From the NCBI RefSeq assembly GCF_035917675.1, contig NZ_CP109104.1:558001-622000 (forward strand): DNA of 64,000 nucleotides, given 5' to 3'. A program made the position numbers and the translations under genes. Of this stretch, positions 27,052-35,045 are shown piece after piece. Origin of the DNA: Streptomyces sp. NBC_01775 (GTDB lineage Bacteria > Actinomycetota > Actinomycetes > Streptomycetales > Streptomycetaceae). Positions within the stretch are counted from its first letter, which is position 1, and each line of letters opens with the position of its first letter. The notes under the pieces are model-generated. The model was not told the DNA's origin, did no database searches, and saw only the letters and a list, made by a program, of their open reading frames with translations.

Positions 27052-27900
27052 TCAGGCGGACAGCGAGCGCAGGAACGTATTGGTGAGGCTGGCGAAGGAC
27101 TCCGCCGAAGCCACCATGGGGAAGTGCTCGTTGCGGGGCAGGATGTGCACGGAGGCGTCCGGCAGGGAGGCGCCCAGCGCTCTCGCGTCGGTGGGGAAGG
27201 CCACGAAGTCCCTCTCTCCGCCGACGATGAGGAACGGCATCGGCATCTGCCGGGTACGGATCTGGGGCATGCGCAGATAGGTGTCGAAGAACCGGATCCA
27301 GCCGTACGGTCCGATGAAGTCGCGGACCTTGAGGGCCACGGCGAGCTGGCGTTCGCTGACGCCCGGTGCCTTGCGGTGGGCCCGCATTCCCGTGGCCAGG
27401 ATCCGGTCGAAGTTGTTCAGGTAGTAGGCGATCGACTCCCAGTCGAAGTCGTCGGACGTGGCGCGGTAGAGCGGGGAGACGAGGACGGCGCCGCGCAGCT
27501 TCCGGCCGCCTGCGACGAGGGCGTCGTGCGGCCCGGTGATCTGCTGGTCGAGCCAGCTCAGCACGGTGCTCGTGCCGAACGAGTGGGCCATGAGGACGTC
27601 GACCCCGCCGGGCACCCGGGAGACCGCGAGATCGACCCACTCCTCCACCGACCGAAGGGTCCAGTCCCGCACACCCGTGCCGCGCCAGGGCATGTCGGCC
27701 TCCCAGAGCTCGCAGCGCGGGTCGGCCCGGGTCACAAACGGGCTCCAGACGGTGGAGTTGCTGCAAAGCCCGTGGACCAACAGCACGCGCACCGGTTCGG
27801 GCGCCTCGGCAGGACGGGCGAGCCGTACGAGCACGGGCTCTCCCCCGGAGTCCGTGGTGCCGTCGTCGTGGGGTGTCGATGCAGCGGTGCCGGAAGCCAT
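27052..27900 (-). CDS. alpha/beta hydrolase
   Basis: A 282-residue alpha/beta-hydrolase-fold enzyme. The oxyanion region is VLLVHGLCSNSTVW, the nucleophile elbow VLMAHSFGTSTVL (Ser), the acid region LIVGGERDFVAFPTDA and the catalytic His NEHFPMVAS. No signal peptide is visible, so it acts in the cytoplasm. Its ATG overlaps the CLF stop by one base (TGATG). It may hydrolyse or transfer a polyketide acyl chain from its ACP, or serve as a proofreading type II thioesterase, though the motif AHSFG differs from the GHSxG usual there. Confidence 0.88.
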   Translation of the reverse strand: MASGTAASTPHDDGTTDSGGEPVLVRLARPAEAPEPVRVLLVHGLCSNSTVWSPFVTRADPRCELWEADMPWRGTGVRDWTLRSVEEWVDLAVSRVPGGVDVLMAHSFGTSTVLSWLDQQITGPHDALVAGGRKLRGAVLVSPLYRATSDDFDWESIAYYLNNFDRILATGMRAHRKAPGVSERQLAVALKVRDFIGPYGWIRFFDTYLRMPQIRTRQMPMPFLIVGGERDFVAFPTDARALGASLPDASVHILPRNEHFPMVASAESFASLTNTFLRSLSA

Positions 27901-28919
27901 CACCGGTCTCCTCCCACCGGGCTGATCAGCATGGCCGCGACCGCGTCCGCGTCGTCGCCGTCGCCGTTGGTGAGCAGCGCGCTGCCCGCGTCGTGCGACG
28001 GGAACCAGCCCACGGCCGCGGCGCACTGAAGGACGCCGAGCGCTCCGGACGCCTCGCCGTGGTCCGCGGAGAGGTCGTAGCGGGGCAGGGCCGGCGCCCC
28101 GCCGGCCGCGTCAGCGCCGTCGTCGGCGCCGGTGCCGGTGCCGGTGCCGGTGCCGGTGCCGTGCGCGGGCCCGCTTAGCCAGAGCCCGGCCGCCCCGGGA
28201 GCCTCCCGGTCCTGGCCGGTCAGGTGGTGCACACAGGCCGCCAGGCTGCCCTCCCTGCGGTAGGGCCCGAGCCGGGCCACCGGCTCGGCGCCACGGGCCC
28301 GTGCGGTCTCCTCGTCCTCCAGGAGCAGCGCCACGGCACCGTCGAAGAGACGGCGCCCGGAGCTGCCAAGGAGGCGTTCGACCACCGTGTTGGAGGTCTC
28401 CACGCCGACAACGAGGCTCTGCGAGCCGCGGTTGGCGGACAGCAGGGACATGCCCCAGTGCACGGCATCCAGGCCGGAGGTGGGGCCGTTGCAGAGCATC
28501 AGGCTGGGACCGCGCAGCGAGAACCGCGTCGCCACGGCGGAGGCGACGACGTTGCTGGAGGCGACGGGCAGCCTCATCGGACTGATGCGGTCCGTGCCCT
28601 CCTCGGCGATGTCCGCGGTCACCGTGCAGACGGTGTCCAGGTTGCCGAGGTTCGAGCTGGCCACGACCGCGACGGAGGCCCCGCCTTCGTTCTCGGAGGC
28701 GGCGGTGGGCAGCGCCGCCTCGCGCAGCGCGTCGTGGGCCGCACAGAGCGCGAGCTGCGATGCCCGGTCCAGGTAGCGCAGTCCCCGGCGCCCGATCCGC
28801 TCGGCGGGGTCCACGGGACCGGCCGAGGGGGCCGGCGGGCGCATCAGGTCAGCGGGGGCCGTGACGCCCGGGACGGCGAGTCCCACCCCGGTCACGGCGA
28901 TGTTTCCCGGAGGCGGCAT
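27900..28919 (-). CDS. chain-length-factor-like ketosynthase partner (Cys-less)
   Basis: A 339-residue KS-fold protein, shorter than the adjacent KSs (391 and 410). It keeps the fold motifs (RFSLRGPSLML, SLVVGVETSNTV, FDGAVALLLEDEE) but the nucleophile site reads CNGPTSG near residue 145, with Pro where Cys should be. It also lacks the usual HGTGT and GHT His residues. This is the pattern of a CLF/KS-beta subunit. It directly follows an intact KS with one-base overlap (TGATG at 28919), so they probably form a KS-CLF dimer that sets chain length. A GT-dipeptide run near residue 258 is encoded by a hexanucleotide repeat. Confidence 0.87.
   Translation of the reverse strand: MPPPGNIAVTGVGLAVPGVTAPADLMRPPAPSAGPVDPAERIGRRGLRYLDRASQLALCAAHDALREAALPTAASENEGGASVAVVASSNLGNLDTVCTVTADIAEEGTDRISPMRLPVASSNVVASAVATRFSLRGPSLMLCNGPTSGLDAVHWGMSLLSANRGSQSLVVGVETSNTVVERLLGSSGRRLFDGAVALLLEDEETARARGAEPVARLGPYRREGSLAACVHHLTGQDREAPGAAGLWLSGPAHGTGTGTGTGTGADDGADAAGGAPALPRYDLSADHGEASGALGVLQCAAAVGWFPSHDAGSALLTNGDGDDADAVAAMLISPVGGDR
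28131..28160. repeat. hexanucleotide tandem repeat (GGTGCC)5
   Basis: Five perfect copies of GGTGCC inside the CLF-like gene, encoding alternating Gly-Thr. Slippage here changes the protein by two residues per unit and does not shift the frame. The run lies in a low-complexity surface-loop-like stretch (followed by GADDGADAAGG). Confidence 0.9.
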
Positions 28920-30094
28920 CAGGCGGCTCCTTCCAGGAGGGCGACGGCGTTGACCCCGCCGAAACCGAAGGCGTTGACCTGAGCGACGCGGAGGCCGGGC
29001 TCCGCCCGGGCAGCGTGCGGGACGAAGCGGAAGTGTTCGGATCCGGGGGCCGGGTCCTCCAGGCCGAGCGTGGGCGGCACCCTGCCGGTGGCCAGCGCCC
29101 GTGCGGCGACGATCAGGCTGAGCAGACCCGAACCGCCGGACGTGTGGCCGGTGGCCCCCTTCAGCGCTGTCATCAGCGGATGCCCGGCGGCTTCCCCGAA
29201 CACCTCGGCCATGGCGGTGATCTCGGCCTCGTCGTTGAGGGGTGTGCCCGTGCCGTGCAGCAGTGCGAGGTCGATCTCCGCCGGCTTCACCCGCGCTGTC
29301 GCATGGGCCAGGCGGATGGCGGCGGCGATGCTTCGGGGGTCGGGCGCGGTCGCGTGCCCCGCGTCGCAGTTGAGGCTCACGGCGCGCAACCGGCCGCAGG
29401 GCCTCGTCCCAGTCGCCGGTCCTTCCCTGGAGAGGACGACGGCCGTGGCCCCGTCGCCCATGAGCGTGCCCCGGCGCGTCCGGTCGAACGGCCGCACCCG
29501 GTCGGGCGGAGTCAGCTGCACACGGTCGAGGAGACCGAACATGCTCTCGGTGATGGCGTCCACTCCCGCGACGACCACGGTGTCGGCGGCTCCGGCGCGG
29601 AGCATGTCGCTGCCCATCGCCAGGGCGTACAGCGAAGCAGAGCAGGCGTTGGAGACGGTGTACGTGCGGGTGGCTCCGAAGCGCTCCCGCAACGCCGTGC
29701 CGAAGTGCAGCCGCTTCACATCGAACGGCGTGTCGTCGCGCCACGAGAGTTCGGCCGAGCGCAGCTCGCGCAGGCCCGTTCCCACAATGACCGGGACGTC
29801 GCCGAGGTCGTCCCCGAGGTCCGCGTCCGCCAAGGACTCCTCGATCGCCTGGATGAGCCAGCGCGTGGCGCGCAGGGGGACGTCCTGGCCGGGCGCGGGC
29901 CTGTCGTCGATCTCGTAGGCGCTGTCCGCGCGGTAGCGGTCCGGACGGAACCCGCGCAACGGCGCCAGTCCGTCGCGGCCTTCGCACAGGGCGTCGAAGA
30001 TCTCGGTCACCCCGCGGCCGACGCTGGTCACCGCGCCGCTGCCGGTCAGCAGCCATCCCGTCGGCGGTGTGTCCCGTTCGCTCGGCCGGGTCAC
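28919..30094 (-). CDS. beta-ketoacyl synthase (KS-alpha type)
   Basis: A 391-residue ketosynthase with all catalytic residues: Cys in TVSNACSASLYAL near residue 149, His in LLHGTGTPLNDEAE and His in KGATGHTSGGSG. The C-terminal GFGGVNAV motif is normal. GTG at 30094 overlaps the stop of the preceding KS by four bases (GTGA), and its stop overlaps the CLF start, so KS-KS-CLF are coupled. It performs decarboxylative condensation on the type II ACP. Having two intact KS enzymes suggests that either one starts or one extends the chain, or that each pairs with a different Cys-less partner. Confidence 0.94.
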   Translation of the reverse strand: MTRPSERDTPPTGWLLTGSGAVTSVGRGVTEIFDALCEGRDGLAPLRGFRPDRYRADSAYEIDDRPAPGQDVPLRATRWLIQAIEESLADADLGDDLGDVPVIVGTGLRELRSAELSWRDDTPFDVKRLHFGTALRERFGATRTYTVSNACSASLYALAMGSDMLRAGAADTVVVAGVDAITESMFGLLDRVQLTPPDRVRPFDRTRRGTLMGDGATAVVLSREGPATGTRPCGRLRAVSLNCDAGHATAPDPRSIAAAIRLAHATARVKPAEIDLALLHGTGTPLNDEAEITAMAEVFGEAAGHPLMTALKGATGHTSGGSGLLSLIVAARALATGRVPPTLGLEDPAPGSEHFRFVPHAARAEPGLRVAQVNAFGFGGVNAVALLEGAA

Positions 30095-31323
30095 GCGAGC
30101 TCCTGGTCGTAACGGCCGTAGATGAGGACCGCGTTGTTCCCGCCGAAGGCCAGACCGTTGTTCTGGACCACGCGGGGCCGGGCCTCGACGGCGTGGTTGG
30201 GGACGCAGTCGAGACCGCACTCCGGGTCGGTCTCGACGTGGTTGACGGTGGGCGGGATGAAGCCCTCCGTGATGGCGAGGACGCACCCGATGGAGGCCAG
30301 GGCGCTGGCCGCGCCCATGCTGTGACCGAGCATCGACTTGACGGAGATCGTGGGCGGCGCGGTTCCGGAGCCGAAGACCCGCCGGATGGCCGTCGCCTCC
30401 GTCACGTCGTTGGCCCTGGTCCCGGTGCCGTGCGCCGAGATGAAGTCGACGTCCTCGGGCTTCACGTCCGCGTTGTCGAGTGCGAGCCTCATGCAGTGGG
30501 CCACGCTGTCTCCGTTGGGGGCGACGGGGTGGTCGGCGTCGCAGTTGAGCCCGAAGCCGAGGACCTCCGCATGGATGCGGGCTCCGCGCGCGAGGGCGGA
30601 TTCGAGACTCTCCAGGACGAGGACCCCGGCCCCCTCGCCGGTGAGAATCCCGCTGCGGTTCTTGTCGAACGGCTGGCAGCGTTCCGGGGCGATGGTCCCG
30701 ATCCGGTAGAAGCCCGTGAACGTCTTGCGGCACAGCGCGTCCGCGCCACCGCACAGGGCCATGTCGACATCGCCCGCCCTGATGGCGTCGAAGCCGTATC
30801 CGACGGCGTAGTTGCCGGCCGCGCAGGCCGTGGGGAGAGTGACCGCCTCGACTCTGTCCAGGCCCAGTTCGTGGACGACCGCGGCGGACAGCCGGTCCGC
30901 CGTCACCCGGGCGGCCACGGCCGGGTCCAGGGCCCCCGGACCGTGGGCCAGCTCGGTCTCGACCAGCCCGTCGAGGTCGCGGGCCTCACCGTCGGTGGTG
31001 CCGACGGCGACGAGGCAGGAGCGCTCACGCAACTCGGCCGTGTCCAGTGCGGCGTGCCCGACCGCCATCCGGGCAGCCGCAGCGGAGAACTGGCCGGCCC
31101 GGCCCAGGCTCTCCGGCGGTGTCCGTATCCAGTCCTCGGGGGAGAACCCGACGACTTCGCACCCCATCGCGTGGTCGAAACCAGAGGTGTCGAAAGCGCT
31201 GATATGACGCACCGAGCTGCGTCCGGAACGGAGACCGTCCAGGAATTCAGCGACTTCGACACCAATGCTCGAAACGACCCCCATTCCGGTTACCACAACA
31301 CGGCCCGTTGATTTGTCGAGCAT
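30091..31323 (-). CDS. beta-ketoacyl synthase (FabF-like)
   Basis: A 410-residue KAS II-type ketosynthase with full active site: Cys in LPTACAAGNYAVGYG near residue 167, ISAHGTGTRANDVTEA, and KSMLGHSMGAASA. GMGVVSSIG at the N-terminus and LAFGGNNAVLI at the C-terminus are typical. It is the first KS of the KS-KS-CLF group, 29 bp below the second ACP gene, and ends in a GTGA overlap with the next KS. It is expected to elongate the acyl chain on the ACP with malonyl units. Confidence 0.95.
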   Translation of the reverse strand: MLDKSTGRVVVTGMGVVSSIGVEVAEFLDGLRSGRSSVRHISAFDTSGFDHAMGCEVVGFSPEDWIRTPPESLGRAGQFSAAAARMAVGHAALDTAELRERSCLVAVGTTDGEARDLDGLVETELAHGPGALDPAVAARVTADRLSAAVVHELGLDRVEAVTLPTACAAGNYAVGYGFDAIRAGDVDMALCGGADALCRKTFTGFYRIGTIAPERCQPFDKNRSGILTGEGAGVLVLESLESALARGARIHAEVLGFGLNCDADHPVAPNGDSVAHCMRLALDNADVKPEDVDFISAHGTGTRANDVTEATAIRRVFGSGTAPPTISVKSMLGHSMGAASALASIGCVLAITEGFIPPTVNHVETDPECGLDCVPNHAVEARPRVVQNNGLAFGGNNAVLIYGRYDQELA

Positions 31324-31352
31324 GGTGCGCCGCCTCCGAGAATGAGCAGGTG

Positions 31353-31604
31353 CTACTTTTCGGACGCTTTCGAAACGACACTGTAAACGCCTTCGAGGTT
31401 GACCATTCCGGCCAGCTCCGACTGTTCGATCGTCACGTCGAACTCCTTCTCCAGAGCGGCGAGTATCTCGATGGCCCGGAGCGAGTCTGCGTCATGTTCC
31501 TCTTTGAAGCGACTGGTTTCGGAGAGTTCACCGGAATCTATCTCAAGAATTTCACACACGATCTCCTTGATATTCTCCCGGTCTTCCTGGGTGAGCGAAC
31601 TCAT
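31353..31604 (-). CDS. acyl carrier protein (second type II ACP)
   Basis: An 83-residue ACP with the attachment site EEHDADSLRAIEILAALEKEFD (Ser near residue 41). It is more acidic and less GC-biased than the first ACP (many TCT/AAG-type codons). It directly precedes the KS-KS-CLF genes, so it is the probable cognate carrier of that condensing set. ATG at 31604 follows GGGAGG. Confidence 0.94.
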   Translation of the reverse strand: MSSLTQEDRENIKEIVCEILEIDSGELSETSRFKEEHDADSLRAIEILAALEKEFDVTIEQSELAGMVNLEGVYSVVSKASEK

Positions 31605-31765
31605 GTTGCCTCCCGGGTCTGCTGTGCCTCCGGATCCACCAGATCAAATACTATGGGGGCCGGTCCCACGAGTGAAGGAATATGGCCTTAAGCTGCCATC
31701 CGGGATTGGCCGACCCGAACGGCCGCGCTCTTTCCCCTGAAGGGCCGGGCTGCGAAGTCGCGCTC

Positions 31766-32845
31766 TTATGTGCCGGAGGGCTGACCGAGATCCGGTGCGT
31801 CGAACCGCATTGTGGGAGGCAGAGTCCTCGGCTCGGGAAGCATGTGCAGCCGCTGAATGTCCGCCGCCGACGGCAGGGAAGCGGCGCACTCGCAGGATTC
31901 GTCGGTGAAACCTGCAAAGCGGTAGGCGATGTCCATCATCCGGTTGCGGCTGGTGGCACGGAAGTCAGCAACCAGATGCACACCGGCCCGGAAAGCCTCG
32001 GTCGTGAGCCAGTTGAGAATCGCAGCGCCGACACCGAAGGAGACCACCCGGCATGAAGTTGCCAAAAGCTTGACGTGCCAACGGCGGGGGTCGGTGTTCA
32101 ACAGCAGCACGCCGATGGCACCGTGCGGCCCGAACCTGTCGGTGAGCGTGGCCACGAGCACCTCGTGAGCGGGGTCGGCACAGAGGTCACGCAGATCCGC
32201 GTCGGAGTAGTGCACGCCCGTCGCGTTCATCTGGCTCGTGCGCAGGGTCAGTTCCTCGACGCGCGAGAGCTCGGCGTCGTCCGCCCTGCGCAGGCGGAGC
32301 CGGAGGCCGAGCGTGCGCAGGAACTGCTCGTCCGGCCCGGGGTATGCCTCCCGTCGGGTCTCCCGCTCGATGTTGGCCTGGTACATCTCCCGGCGCCGCC
32401 GGGAGTCGACCGTGATCGTCCGTGGGCTGAACTCCTGGAGCTCCAGCAGGGTGGGCGCGTGCTCGGCGGGGTAGCAGCGGACCTCCGGGAGGTGGAAGGA
32501 GACCTCCGCGCGTTCGGCGGGCTGGTCGTCGATGAAGGCGAGCGTGTCCGGGGAGAAGTTGAGCTGCTCCGCGATGCGGCGGACGGCTTCCGACTTCGCT
32601 CCCCAGCCGATCTGGGGGACGACGAAGTACTCGGCGAGGCCCAGCGATTCCAGGTGTGCCCAGACCGGCTCGTACTCGTTCTTGCTGGCCACCGACTGGA
32701 GGATGCCCCGGGAGTCGAGTCCCTTGACGACGGCGGCGATGTCCTCGCCGAGGTGCGCCTCCCCGTCCTCCAGCAAGGTGCCCCGCCACAGCGTGTTGTC
32801 CAGGTCCCAGACCAGGCACTTCACGACGGGCTGTTGACTGTTCAT
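31766..32845 (-). CDS. fkbH: FkbH-type glyceryl-ACP synthase (HAD/GNAT)
   Basis: A 359-residue FkbH-like protein. The HAD phosphatase motif CLVWDLDNTLWRGTL has the nucleophile Asp14 and Asp16. The second HAD part is AFIDDQPAERAEV, and a GNAT-like C-terminal half includes RTSQMNATGVHYS. FkbH proteins capture 1,3-bisphosphoglycerate, dephosphorylate it and load glyceryl onto an ACP, the first step of methoxymalonyl-ACP (or other glycerate-derived unit) synthesis. It lies 15 bp after the FkbI-type gene. With FkbI, FkbJ and FkbG homologues beside it, the methoxymalonyl route is strongly indicated. Confidence 0.94.
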   Translation of the reverse strand: MNSQQPVVKCLVWDLDNTLWRGTLLEDGEAHLGEDIAAVVKGLDSRGILQSVASKNEYEPVWAHLESLGLAEYFVVPQIGWGAKSEAVRRIAEQLNFSPDTLAFIDDQPAERAEVSFHLPEVRCYPAEHAPTLLELQEFSPRTITVDSRRRREMYQANIERETRREAYPGPDEQFLRTLGLRLRLRRADDAELSRVEELTLRTSQMNATGVHYSDADLRDLCADPAHEVLVATLTDRFGPHGAIGVLLLNTDPRRWHVKLLATSCRVVSFGVGAAILNWLTTEAFRAGVHLVADFRATSRNRMMDIAYRFAGFTDESCECAASLPSAADIQRLHMLPEPRTLPPTMRFDAPDLGQPSGT

Positions 32846-32860
32846 CGGTCCCCCAGACGG

Positions 32861-33994
32861 TCATCGCGCGACAGTGGTCAGCGCGTGCTCGGCCAGAATG
32901 AGCTGGCAGATCTCGCTGCTGCCCTCGATGACTTCCATCAATTTCGCGTCCCGGTAGGCGCGCGCGACCACATGCCCGTCGCGGGCGCCGGCCGAGGACA
33001 GCACCTGGAGCGCCGAGGCCGCTCCCTCGACAGCCTGTCCCGCGCTCACGTGCTTGGCGAGGACCGTGGCGACCGCGGCATCGGGTGCTCCCTCGTCCCA
33101 GCAGGAGCTGGCGTGTTCACAGGCTCTCGTCGCCACCTGCTCGGCCACCAGCAGCTCGGCGAGGCGGCGGGCGACGAGCTGGTGTTCCGCCAGCGGCTTG
33201 CCGAACTGACGCCGAGCCGCAGCGTGGCGGCAGGCGGCGGCCCGGCAGGCCCGCAGGATTCCGACGCAACCCCAGCCCACCGACATCCGGCCGGACGCCA
33301 GAGCGGTCGTGATCAGCAGGGGCAGCGGCATCCCGACCCCGCCCAGCACATGATCGGCCGGCAGCCGTACGGACTCGAAGCGCACGTCGGCGTGCCCGGC
33401 GGCGCGGCAGCCGAGCGGGGCGGTGATCCGCTCCACACGCACCCCGGGCGCCGTGGCGGGCACGACGACGGCGGCGGCCCCGCCATCGAAACGGCCGAAG
33501 ACCACCAGCAGGTCGGCGTAGTGGGCGGCGGTCATCCAGACCTTCCGCCCGTCCACGACGACGGTGTCACCGTCCTTGCGGATCTCGGTGCCCATGGCGG
33601 ACAGATCGCTTCCGGCCTCCGGTTCGCTGAGCCCGACAGCCGCCCGCTTCGTCCTGGCCAGCTGCGGAAGATAGGTACGTCGCTGGGCGGGGCCGCCGAA
33701 GCGCTGGACCGTCCAGGCCGCCATGCCCTGCGAGGTCATCACGCTGCGCAGCGATCCGCACAGGCTGCCCACCTGGGCGGTGAACTCCCCGCTGCTGAGG
33801 CTGTCCGCGCCGAGCCCGTCGTACTCCTCGGGCACCTGGGGGCACAGAAGGCCCCGGTCACCGAGCTCGCGCAGCACCTTCTCGGGCAGCAGGCCGGTCA
33901 CATCCCACGACTCGGCCTGGTCGCCCACCAGCTCCGCGGCCAGCGGACCCGCGCCTGCCAGCGGACCCGCGCCTGCGAGCGGATCAGGACCCAT
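32861..33994 (-). CDS. fkbI: FkbI-type acyl-CoA/acyl-ACP dehydrogenase
   Basis: A 377-residue acyl-CoA dehydrogenase family flavoprotein: GLSEPEAGSDLSAMGT (FAD/substrate contact), the RRQFGKPLAEHQ arginine motif, and the catalytic glutamate in MEVIEGSSEICQ. In the FkbG-K pathway this enzyme oxidizes the glyceryl/hydroxymalonyl-ACP intermediate. The start ATG at 33994 lies inside the ACP gene (11-base overlap) with a weak ribosome site, and the first 20 residues are a repeat (PLAGAGPLAGAGPLA), so a later start is possible. It ends 15 bp before fkbH. Confidence 0.91.
   Translation of the reverse strand: MGPDPLAGAGPLAGAGPLAAELVGDQAESWDVTGLLPEKVLRELGDRGLLCPQVPEEYDGLGADSLSSGEFTAQVGSLCGSLRSVMTSQGMAAWTVQRFGGPAQRRTYLPQLARTKRAAVGLSEPEAGSDLSAMGTEIRKDGDTVVVDGRKVWMTAAHYADLLVVFGRFDGGAAAVVVPATAPGVRVERITAPLGCRAAGHADVRFESVRLPADHVLGGVGMPLPLLITTALASGRMSVGWGCVGILRACRAAACRHAAARRQFGKPLAEHQLVARRLAELLVAEQVATRACEHASSCWDEGAPDAAVATVLAKHVSAGQAVEGAASALQVLSSAGARDGHVVARAYRDAKLMEVIEGSSEICQLILAEHALTTVAR
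33938..33983. repeat. 18-bp tandem repeat at 5' end of FkbI-type gene
   Basis: About two and a half imperfect copies of an 18-base unit encode Leu-Ala-Gly-Ala-Gly-Pro at the N-terminus of the FkbI-like protein. The repeat abuts the stop codon of the ACP gene. It may be an in-frame expansion of a non-essential N-terminal tail. Confidence 0.75.
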
Positions 33995-34277
33995 CGCCGG
34001 ACGCCTCGTGCCGGAGCCGGTGGACGAGTTCCGCCATGGAGGCGACAGAGCGGAAGTGGTCCATCTTCAGGTCCGGGCCGACGATCGACACATCGAACGT
34101 CTGCTCAAGCCGTACGACCAGTTGCATCGCGAACATCGACGTGATCAGCCCCGCGTCGACCAGGTCCAGGTCGCGCTCGACCGGGCTGCGCAGCTGCTCT
34201 TCGAGGAACGACATCAGGTCGCGCTCGATCTCCGCGTGGGAACCCGGCCCGGTTGTGGCCGGCCGCTCTGCCGTCAT
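33984..34277 (-). CDS. fkbJ: FkbJ-type acyl carrier protein
   Basis: A 97-residue discrete ACP of the methoxymalonyl pathway. The attachment segment reads VDAGLITSMFAMQLVVRLEQ; the Ser is present (near residue 47) but the usual Asp before it is Thr, giving TSM instead of DSL/DSM. It carries the glyceryl unit from FkbH through oxidation and O-methylation to methoxymalonyl. It lies between the FkbG- and FkbI-type genes and overlaps the latter by 11 bases. Confidence 0.88.
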   Translation of the reverse strand: MTAERPATTGPGSHAEIERDLMSFLEEQLRSPVERDLDLVDAGLITSMFAMQLVVRLEQTFDVSIVGPDLKMDHFRSVASMAELVHRLRHEASGDGS

Positions 34278-34376
34278 GACGTCATACCTCCTGGGTCGGG
34301 AAGGCTTGCCGGTGCTGGATCCCGGGCCCTCCGTCGGTCACGTTCTCCTGCCGCGCCCCGCCCGGCCGGGCGGGTC

Positions 34377-35045
34377 TCACGGCGTCTTCTTGCGGATGAG
34401 GGAGATGCCGTCGGCCATGGGCAGCATCGAGAGATCCACCCGGTCGTCCGCGTGGACGCGCCGGTTGAGCTCCCGTATCGCCGTGGTGTCCGGGTCCCGC
34501 GCCTCCGGATCGGTGACCCGGCCGAAGAAGACGGTGTTGTCCAGCACGATCAGTCCGCCGGGCCGGACGAGGGCGAGAGCGTCCTCGTAGTAGGAGGGGT
34601 GGTTGCGCTTGTCCGCGTCGATGAACACCAGGTCGACCGTGTCCGCGCCACCGTCGGCGACGAGACCGGCGAGCGTCCTCCGGGCGTCGTCGATGCGCAC
34701 TTCGATGCGGTCCTCCACCCCGGCACGTTTCCAGTACGGACGGCCGATGTCCGGCCATCTGGCCGTGATGTCGCAGGTCACCAGGCGTCCGCCGGAAGGC
34801 AGCGAGCGTGCCATGCACAGCGTGCTGTAGCCCGTGAACGTGCCGATCTCCAGTACGGAACGGGCACCGGTCAGGGCGACCAGCAGCGTCAGGAGCTGTC
34901 CCTCCTCCGGCATGACCTGCAACGTCCGCCCCATCGGGTAGGTCACCGTCTCCTCGCGGAGTTCGCGCAGGATCTCGTCCTCCTGGAGCGAGACCTCGCG
35001 CACATAGGCGAGCAGTTCCGGCGGGAAGCCGGTCTGGTCAGCCAT
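34377..35045 (-). CDS. fkbG: FkbG-type O-methyltransferase
   Basis: A 222-residue SAM-dependent O-methyltransferase of the catechol-OMT-like family: [20 protein letters not shown] (SAM motif I), [16 protein letters not shown] (metal/substrate Asp region) and [14 protein letters not shown]. It fits the enzyme that methylates the hydroxyl of hydroxymalonyl-ACP. ATG at 35045 overlaps the P450 stop by eight bases. A 99-base gap separates it from the FkbJ-type ACP gene. Confidence 0.92.
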   Translation of the reverse strand: MADQTGFPPELLAYVREVSLQEDEILRELREETVTYPMGRTLQVMPEEGQLLTLLVALTGARSVLEIGTFTGYSTLCMARSLPSGGRLVTCDITARWPDIGRPYWKRAGVEDRIEVRIDDARRTLAGLVADGGADTVDLVFIDADKRNHPSYYEDALALVRPGGLIVLDNTVFFGRVTDPEARDPDTTAIRELNRRVHADDRVDLSMLPMADGISLIRKKTP

